Source of the DNA: Sva-07 sp963752815
Lineage (GTDB): Bacteria > Actinomycetota > Acidimicrobiia > Acidimicrobiales > Ilumatobacteraceae
Reading direction: 5' to 3'
DNA length: 64,000 nucleotides
NCBI GenBank assembly: GCA_963752815.1
Contig: CAVVZI010000006.1
Location: forward strand, 186,001 to 250,000
The notes under the pieces were generated by a model that did no database searches, was not told where the DNA came from, and saw only the letters and a list, made by a program, of their open reading frames with translations. The position numbers and the translations under genes are program-made. Within the stretch, counting starts at the first letter, position 1; every line of letters starts with the position of its first letter. Below are positions 59,158 through 64,000 of the stretch, one piece after another.

Positions 59158-60072
59158 TCAGAATGCTGAAACGACCTCGGCTGCCAGGCGCTCCATCTGT
59201 ACCGCTTCGTCGTGAAGCGGCGTGAACAAGACCAACTCGGCGCCGGCATCGATGACCTCGCGCACACCCTCGATGCACGTAGTCGGGCTGCCGAACACGG
59301 CAACCGCGGTGAAGTCGGCCGCGATATCGGCGTAGATCTGAGCCAGGTTCTGGGAAACGAGTCGCCTTGCGCGCTCGGCGTCTTCGTCGACATGGATGTA
59401 GACGCGCTTGGCGACGGGAAACTCGGCGCCGTCGCGACCTTCGTCGGTGAGAATCGTCCGTAGCTCGCGCACTTGATCGCGAAATTGCGCAGTCGTGGAA
59501 GAACCGGCGCCAAAGAAGCCGCCGCCGAACCGCACCGCGCGTCGCAACGCGTTCGGGTGGCCGCCACCGAACCACAACGGCGGGAACGGTTTCTGAATCG
59601 GCTTGGGCTCCATTACAGCGCCGTGCAGCTGCCAGAAGCGTCCGTCGAACGTGATGGTCGGCTCGGTCCAGCACGCTTTCATCAGCGCGACACCTTCAGT
59701 GAAGCGCGCGATGTACGTCGCAGGGTCGACGTCGAACGCCGCGAACGCCCGCTGCTTACCACCAGCACCAACACCGACCTCGAGCCGTCCGCCGCTGAGC
59801 TGATCGAGCGTGCTCAGGCTCTTCGCGAGATGCACGGGGCTGTGCAGCGGCGTGACATACACCGCGCAACCGAGCCGGATGCGCTCAGTACACGCGGCCG
59901 CAAAAGTCAGCGTCTCTGTCGGCCCGAGCTGCGGAAATCGGCCGAGCACCTGCTCTTGGGTCCACGCGCTCTCGAAACCGAGCGCCTCGGCACGGCTGAG
60001 GAACGCGCGAAACGACTTCGGGTCAAACGTGCCGTCGGCAAAACGCTGAGGCATCGAGATCGCAGCGCGCAC
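59158..60072 (-). CDS. LLM-class flavin- or F420-dependent oxidoreductase
   Basis: A 304-residue luciferase-like monooxygenase-fold enzyme: FRAFLSRAEALGFESAWTQE, LRLGCAVYVTPLHSPVHLAK is approximated by IRLGCAVYVTPLHSPVHLAK at residues 66-85, then LDQLSGGRLEVGVGAGGKQR, FPPLWFGGGHPNALRRAV and IDAGAELVLFTPLH. The cofactor (FMN or F420) cannot be decided from sequence; F420 is common in actinobacteria. It starts with GTG 60072, supported by a TAGTGT hexamer seven bases upstream. Confidence 0.87.
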   Translation of the reverse strand: MRAAISMPQRFADGTFDPKSFRAFLSRAEALGFESAWTQEQVLGRFPQLGPTETLTFAAACTERIRLGCAVYVTPLHSPVHLAKSLSTLDQLSGGRLEVGVGAGGKQRAFAAFDVDPATYIARFTEGVALMKACWTEPTITFDGRFWQLHGAVMEPKPIQKPFPPLWFGGGHPNALRRAVRFGGGFFGAGSSTTAQFRDQVRELRTILTDEGRDGAEFPVAKRVYIHVDEDAERARRLVSQNLAQIYADIAADFTAVAVFGSPTTCIEGVREVIDAGAELVLFTPLHDEAVQMERLAAEVVSAF

Positions 60073-60079
60073 GCGAAGG

Positions 60080-60085
60080 ACACTA
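60080..60085 (-). promoter_or_regulatory. -10 element of the LLM oxidoreductase gene
   Basis: TAGTGT on the minus strand, seven bases before GTG 60072; +1 is predicted at 60073. Confidence 0.4.
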
Positions 60086-60143
60086 GGTCAGGACCCCTCG
60101 CAACTGCGGTGGCGTCTCATCTGCCGGTATCGACGAAGCTGCG

Positions 60144-60149
60144 TACAGT
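60144..60149 (+). promoter_or_regulatory. -10 element of the amidase gene
   Basis: TACAGT lies seven bases before GTG 60157; +1 is predicted at 60156. Confidence 0.4.
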
Positions 60150-60156
60150 CGGTCGC

Positions 60157-61620
60157 GTGCACTCGACGTCACGCGACCAGATCCTCGCGCTCGGCGCGGC
60201 GCGACTGTCCGAAGCCGTGCACGCACGGGAGATCTCGTGTCGCGAAGTGATGGTCGCCCACCTCGACCGCATTTCCGAACGCAACCCCTCGCTGAACGCG
60301 ATCGTCAGCCTTCGCGACGGCGATGCGCTCGTCGCCGAAGCGGGTCGGTGCGACGACGAACTCGCCGCCGGCATGTCGCGCGGGTGGATGCACGGCATGC
60401 CCCAGGCGATCAAGGACCTCGCGCCGACCGCTGGCCTGCGCACCACCTTCGGCTCGCGGCTCACCGAGCACTTCGTGCCGACGGCGGACGCGCTGATCGT
60501 CGAGCGGATGCGCGCCGCGGGCTGCATCATCATCGGCAAGACGAACGTGCCCGAGCATGGGCTGGGGTCGCACACGTTCAACGACGTGTACGGCACCACC
60601 CTGAACCCGTACGACACCACACGAACCGCGGGCGGCAGCAGCGGCGGCGCGGCCGTCGCCCTGGCGACGCGGATGCTGCCCGTCGCCGACGGCAGCGACT
60701 ACATGGGTTCATTGCGTAACCCGGCAGCGTGGAACGACGTGTTCGGCTTTCGGCCCAGCCAGGGGCGCGTGCCGAGCATCCCGGAGCGCGACGCGTACCT
60801 CGCGCAGCTCGGCACCGAAGGCCCGATGGGGCGCAGCGTGGTCGATCTCGCGCTGCTCCTCGGCACGCAGGCCGGCGAGGACCAGCGCGCGCCGCTCAGC
60901 CTCAGCGGCCGGCTCGACGAGCTGTCGACCGTCAGTCGGACACGGGAGACGCTCGGTGACGACCCATCGCTCGCGAGCGTGCGCGTCGGTTGGCTCGGCG
61001 ACCTCGGTGGTCATCTCGCGATGGAGGGCGGCATCCTCGACGTGTGCGCGTCTGGGCTCGCACGGCTCGCGTCGCTCGGCGCCGCCGTCGAGCCTGCGAT
61101 GTTTCCCGTCGACCTGGACGCGACGTGGGATGCCTGGCTCGTGTGGCGCCACCTCCTCGTGTCGGGCGGCCTCGGTCCGGTGGTCGCCGATCCGGCTCGC
61201 CGGGCGCTCGTGAAGCCCGAGGCGCTGTGGGAGGTGGACCGTGGCCTGAAGCTGACCGCAACGGAGATCAACGGTGCGTCCGAGGCTCGCACGCGGTTCA
61301 CCACTGCGATCACTGCAATGTACGAGTCGATCGACGTCCTGGTCCTGCCGACCGCACAGGTGTGGCCGTTCGACGCGACCGAGCGATGGCCACGGCGGAT
61401 CGGCGAACGAGAGATGGACACCTACCACCGGTGGATGGAGACGACGATCTACGCCACGTTCGCCGGGTTGCCGGCGATCAGCGTGCCGGTCGGCTTCGAC
61501 TCTCGTGGGCTGCCGATGGGGATGCAGCTGATCGGCCGCCCGCGCGGCGACGTCGAGGTGCTTCGGATCGCGCACGCGTACGAGTCAATGATCGCCGATC
61601 TGCACATCGGCGAGGCCTGA
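60157..61620 (+). CDS. Amidase-signature family hydrolase
   Basis: A 487-residue amidase. The catalytic triad Lys - cis-Ser - Ser is visible as MPQAIKDLAPTAG, TRTAGGSSGGAAVALA and PVADGSDYMGSLRNPAAW. The last motif has Met where most have Gly, but the nucleophile serine is kept. The C-terminal segment FAGLPAISVPVGFDSRGLPM is typical. Homologues hydrolyse a wide range of amides, and no GatB or GatC partner is present, so this is not GatA. GTG 60157 is supported by an adjacent -10 element; the long upstream open frame is antisense to the LLM gene. Confidence 0.9.
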   Translation: MHSTSRDQILALGAARLSEAVHAREISCREVMVAHLDRISERNPSLNAIVSLRDGDALVAEAGRCDDELAAGMSRGWMHGMPQAIKDLAPTAGLRTTFGSRLTEHFVPTADALIVERMRAAGCIIIGKTNVPEHGLGSHTFNDVYGTTLNPYDTTRTAGGSSGGAAVALATRMLPVADGSDYMGSLRNPAAWNDVFGFRPSQGRVPSIPERDAYLAQLGTEGPMGRSVVDLALLLGTQAGEDQRAPLSLSGRLDELSTVSRTRETLGDDPSLASVRVGWLGDLGGHLAMEGGILDVCASGLARLASLGAAVEPAMFPVDLDATWDAWLVWRHLLVSGGLGPVVADPARRALVKPEALWEVDRGLKLTATEINGASEARTRFTTAITAMYESIDVLVLPTAQVWPFDATERWPRRIGEREMDTYHRWMETTIYATFAGLPAISVPVGFDSRGLPMGMQLIGRPRGDVEVLRIAHAYESMIADLHIGEA

Positions 61621-61664
61621 CAGATCTGGCGCCCCCAGAACGGCGCGTCAGGCGCACAGAATAG

Positions 61665-61680
61665 TCAAGTATCTACTTGA
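61665..61680 (+). promoter_or_regulatory. ArsR-type operator of second cassette
   Basis: TCAAGTA-TC-TACTTGA, a perfect 7-2-7 inverted repeat about 20 bases before the regulator's start. It sits in an AT-rich island unlike its surroundings and is the expected form for an ArsR dimer site. Confidence 0.65.
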
Positions 61681-61700
61681 TAGTTGCCGCTCGATGGGCA

Positions 61701-62063
61701 ATGATGAAGCACATGCTTGAGTTATCTGAACGGGCTCTCGACGACGTGTTTCGGGCGCTCTCCAATCCGAGCCGGCGCGCGATGCTCGCTCGTCTCAGCG
61801 ACGGACCGACGTCGCTGAGCGATCTCGCTGCGCCACTCGACATGACGCTGTCGGCCGTGGAGCAACACTTCAAGGTGCTCGAACGCTGCGACCTGGTGCG
61901 CTCGAACAAGGTCGGACGCATCCGGACCTGCCGACTCGAGGCCGACACCGTCCAGGCCACCGAACAGTGGCTCGGAGTGCTCCGCGCCGACTGGGAACGC
62001 CAACTCGACCGGCTCGGCGACTTCCTCGACAGCACCTCAACCGACCAGAACGGAAACCAATGA
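61701..62063 (+). CDS. ArsR-family winged-helix repressor (second cassette)
   Basis: A 120-residue ArsR-like regulator: DDVFRALSNPSRRAMLARLS, DLAAPLDMTLSAVEQHFKVLERCDL and wing VRSNKVGRIRTCRLEADT. There is no metal-cysteine pair in the helix. ATG 61701 is preferred; the frame's first start (TTG 61677) is inside the operator. Its stop overlaps the ATG of an AHSA1-type gene. The same regulator/AHSA1 arrangement occurs at 56019, so the window holds two related but diverged cassettes. Confidence 0.9.
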   Translation: MMKHMLELSERALDDVFRALSNPSRRAMLARLSDGPTSLSDLAAPLDMTLSAVEQHFKVLERCDLVRSNKVGRIRTCRLEADTVQATEQWLGVLRADWERQLDRLGDFLDSTSTDQNGNQ

Positions 62064-62890
62064 ACTGCCACACCGTCACTCACGACACCTTCGTCATCGA
62101 ACGCTCCTATCGAGCAACACCGCAGCGCGTGTTCGCCGCGTGGTCTGACCCGGGCGCGAAGGGCCGCTGGTTCTGCCCGGACGCCACCGAACACACCCTC
62201 GACTTCCGAGTCGGAGGACACGAGCGCAACAGCGGCGGCGGCCCCGTCGACGGACCCGACCTGGCGTTCGAGTCGACCTACCACGACATCATCGACAACG
62301 AGCGAATCGTGTTCAGCTCCACACTGCTGGCCGACGACCAGATCGTGACCGTCTCGCTCACCACGGTCGAACTGACCCCGCACGACGGCGATACACGACT
62401 GCGGCTCACTCAACAGAACGCATTCCTCGACGGCCACGAACAACCCGACTGGCGGCGAACCGGGACGAACTCCCAACTCGATGCGCTCGGCACCGAACTC
62501 GCCGCCCGAACCTCACAACGTGAAAGGAACACCATGACCATCGACCACGCCCTCGCCGTCGTCTCGGTGAGCGACTTCGATCGCAGCCATCGTTGGTATG
62601 AGGGCTTCTTCAACCGTCCGGCCACGAACGTGCCCATGCCGGGCCAACTCGCCGAGTGGCGAGTCACCAACGGCGGCTGGTTGCAGATGCACCGAGAGCC
62701 GGAACACGCGGGCCACAGTCTGTTCAACCTTGCCGTGGACGACATCGCCGCCGCCGTCGCCTCGCTTCGCGATCGGGACTACGAACCAGGCGACATCGTG
62801 GGAGTCAACAACGGCGTGAGCCTTTCATCGGTGACCGACCCAGACGGGAACATCATCACGCTGATCGGCAACTTCCGCGAGGACTACTGA
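62060..62890 (+). CDS. SRPBCC/AHSA1 domain joined to VOC (glyoxalase-like) domain
   Basis: One 276-residue frame. Residues 1-155 are an AHSA1-like START domain (FVIERSYRATPQRVFAAWSD, GRWFCPDATEHTLDFRVGGH, LRLTQQNAFLDGHEQPDWRR). From residue 159 a VOC domain follows (IDHALAVVSVSDFDRSHRWY, then VTDPDGNIITLIGNF). The joint (about 62516-62534) contains a good ribosome site, AAAGGA, and ATG 62534. Adding one C to the CCC at about 62505 would end the first protein with ...LAAPNLTT just before that site. Two separate genes joined by an indel are therefore as likely as a true fusion. Confidence 0.75.
   Translation: MNCHTVTHDTFVIERSYRATPQRVFAAWSDPGAKGRWFCPDATEHTLDFRVGGHERNSGGGPVDGPDLAFESTYHDIIDNERIVFSSTLLADDQIVTVSLTTVELTPHDGDTRLRLTQQNAFLDGHEQPDWRRTGTNSQLDALGTELAARTSQRERNTMTIDHALAVVSVSDFDRSHRWYEGFFNRPATNVPMPGQLAEWRVTNGGWLQMHREPEHAGHSLFNLAVDDIAAAVASLRDRDYEPGDIVGVNNGVSLSSVTDPDGNIITLIGNFREDY
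62523..62536 (+). promoter_or_regulatory. Internal ribosome site and ATG of VOC domain
   Basis: AAAGGA (62523-62528), five bases, then ATG 62534, in frame inside the SRPBCC-VOC reading frame; the VOC part (62534-62890, 118 residues) could be made independently. Confidence 0.55.
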
Positions 62891-62980
62891 CGAGCGCAGC
62901 CGTGCTTGATGCTCGGCACCGGCGCACCTTCCGCGTCTCCGACCCAGCCAGTCTCGGTCTCGCGGCCAGGCGCGGGTCAC

Positions 62981-62986
62981 TAGCGT
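62981..62986 (+). promoter_or_regulatory. -10 element of the ligD-polymerase gene
   Basis: TAGCGT lies seven bases before ATG 62994; +1 is predicted at 62993. Confidence 0.4.
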
Positions 62987-62993
62987 CTCGGTG

Positions 62994-63947
62994 ATGGCCG
63001 AAGGCGAATCGCGCGACGGAGTGCCGCTGACCAACCTCGATCAACCGCTGTTCGACGGCGCCGATGCGACCAAGCGCGAGCTTGTCGACTACCTCGACGC
63101 CGTCAGCGACCGCATCCTCCCCGTGCTGCGCGACCGGCCGCTCTCCGTGATCCGTGTGCATCGAGGACAGGAAGCGTTCATGCAGAAGAACGTCCCGAAG
63201 TACACGCCTGACTGGGTACAGACGGTTGCGCTGTGGGCCGATGCGTCGAAGCGCGACGTGTCGTACGCGCTCTGCAACGACCGGCGGACCCTGCTGTGGT
63301 TCGCCAATCAGCGGGCGATCGAGTATCACGTTCCGCTCGCGCGGATGGACCGTCCGGATCACGCGACCCATCTGGTGTTGGACCTCGATCCGCCGCAAGG
63401 ATCCCCGTTCGACACCGTTGTTCAGGTCGCGCACCTCGTTCGCCAGGCGCTCGCCGACGTCGGTCTCACGGGGGCGGTGAAGACCAGCGGCGCAAAAGGT
63501 GTCCACGTCGTAGTGCCCGTCGACGGTGCAGGGCTCGACGATGCGGCTGCGGCGACCCGCGCCATCGCTTCCAGGGTGGAACAGCTCGACCCCTCGATCG
63601 CGACAACCGCTTTCGTGAAGGACGAACGCGAGGACAAGGTGTTCGTCGATTCCACCCGCGTTGGTGGTGCCACGGTCGTCGCTGCGTACAGCCCGAGAGC
63701 GCGTCCGGGTGTACCAATCTCGTTCCCCATCGGCTGGGACCGCCTCGACCAGATCACTCCGGCGGACTTCACCATCCGCTCCGCACTCGACGCACTCGGC
63801 GACGCCGATCTGTGGGCCGATCAAATGCCGACACCTCAACGCCTCGATGAGGATCTCATCGCCGAAGGCCACGCCATTCCCGTTGCCCGTGTACAAGCAA
63901 TGCACGAAGGCAAGCGACGCGCCCGCACCAAACGTTCCACGCGCTGA
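62994..63947 (+). CDS. Stand-alone LigD primase-polymerase (PolDom)
   Basis: A 317-residue archaeo-eukaryotic-primase-fold polymerase equal to the polymerase domain of LigD in bacterial non-homologous end joining. Catalytic aspartates are in THLVLDLDPPQG, the nucleotide-binding SGAKGVHVVVPV follows, and the third metal aspartate is in DKVFVDSTRVGGATVVAAYS, then RARPGVPISFPIGWDRL. Neither the ligase and nuclease modules nor a ku gene is adjacent, so it may work with partners elsewhere or act separately. ATG 62994 or the GTG just before it; the -10 position favours ATG. The last 53 bases of the window hold no gene. Confidence 0.9.
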   Translation: MAEGESRDGVPLTNLDQPLFDGADATKRELVDYLDAVSDRILPVLRDRPLSVIRVHRGQEAFMQKNVPKYTPDWVQTVALWADASKRDVSYALCNDRRTLLWFANQRAIEYHVPLARMDRPDHATHLVLDLDPPQGSPFDTVVQVAHLVRQALADVGLTGAVKTSGAKGVHVVVPVDGAGLDDAAAATRAIASRVEQLDPSIATTAFVKDEREDKVFVDSTRVGGATVVAAYSPRARPGVPISFPIGWDRLDQITPADFTIRSALDALGDADLWADQMPTPQRLDEDLIAEGHAIPVARVQAMHEGKRRARTKRSTR

Positions 63948-64000
63948 CCCCGGGTTCCATTGCGCGGTGCCACACATGGCTGGGGAGACTGTGGCGTCAG

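Noticed and set aside
60157..61620. GatA subunit of the tRNA amidotransferase
   Set aside because: No gatB or gatC nearby and the nucleophile motif and C-terminus fit general amidases better.
50174..64000. Integrated phage or ICE starting at tRNA-Gly
   Set aside because: No integrase, excisionase, structural or conjugation gene and no second copy of the tRNA end in the window; kept only as a possible scar.

Overview
The window is a high-GC chromosome segment with strong G/C preference at third codon positions. It comes from an actinobacterium, most likely a marine or aquatic Acidimicrobiia (Ilumatobacter-like). That placement is an inference from gene content: an actinobacterial-type PolA with a tyrosine in the O-helix, a KimA/RCK/OB-fold cluster resembling Mycobacterium Rv2690c-Rv2694c, a plant-type CrtL lycopene cyclase, solitary P-II and HelD. 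No rRNA, CRISPR, integrase, transposase or complete insertion sequence was seen.

Layout. 1-7141: 3' part of polA, a PPOX flavoprotein, a methyltransferase, P-II (glnB), ribosomal protein S1, coaE and a GGCT-like gene. 7264-15668: twin CNNM/CorC transporters, a PH-SHOCT membrane protein, a cobalamin-binding-like protein, an alpha/beta hydrolase, an alpha-methylacyl-CoA racemase, a PIG-L deacetylase, a frame-disrupted lipoprotein and a small membrane protein. 15605-22139: dGTPase, obgE, proB, pspA, murJ and an OB-fold protein. 22106-27944: two TrkA/RCK proteins and a KimA-type potassium importer, then a MoxR ATPase with a CoxE-like VWA protein. 28084-38605: one minus-strand purine block in the transcription order purSL, purQ, purC, purF, purD-purM fusion, purN, guaB. 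It supplies steps 1-5 and 7 of IMP synthesis plus IMP dehydrogenase; purE/K, purB and purH are not in the window.

38681-42945: histidine phosphatase, frame-disrupted GMC oxidoreductase, metallo-beta-lactamase-fold protein and CrtL-type lycopene cyclase, probably one transcript. 42756-50036: SURF1, a phosphotransferase, DUF4262, flavin reductase, thioesterase, metX, an Fpg/Nei glycosylase, an acidic repeat-tailed membrane protein and a small conserved protein. At 50098 a tRNA-Gly(GCC) marks the change to a more accessory right end: a serine-hydrolase remnant, DUF4177, an ECF sigma factor with a membrane partner, HelD, YdeI-like, two ArsR-led cassettes (each followed by an AHSA1/SRPBCC gene), DHFR-like, DinB-like, prolyl aminopeptidase, LLM oxidoreductase, amidase and a stand-alone LigD polymerase domain.

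Three themes cut across the window. First, many genes on both strands have a TAnnnT hexamer 6-8 bases before the start codon, which predicts leaderless mRNAs. Second, several families of long intergenic palindromes sit at gene ends. Third, at least four genes carry apparent single-base indels in short G or C runs, which may be real decay or assembly error.
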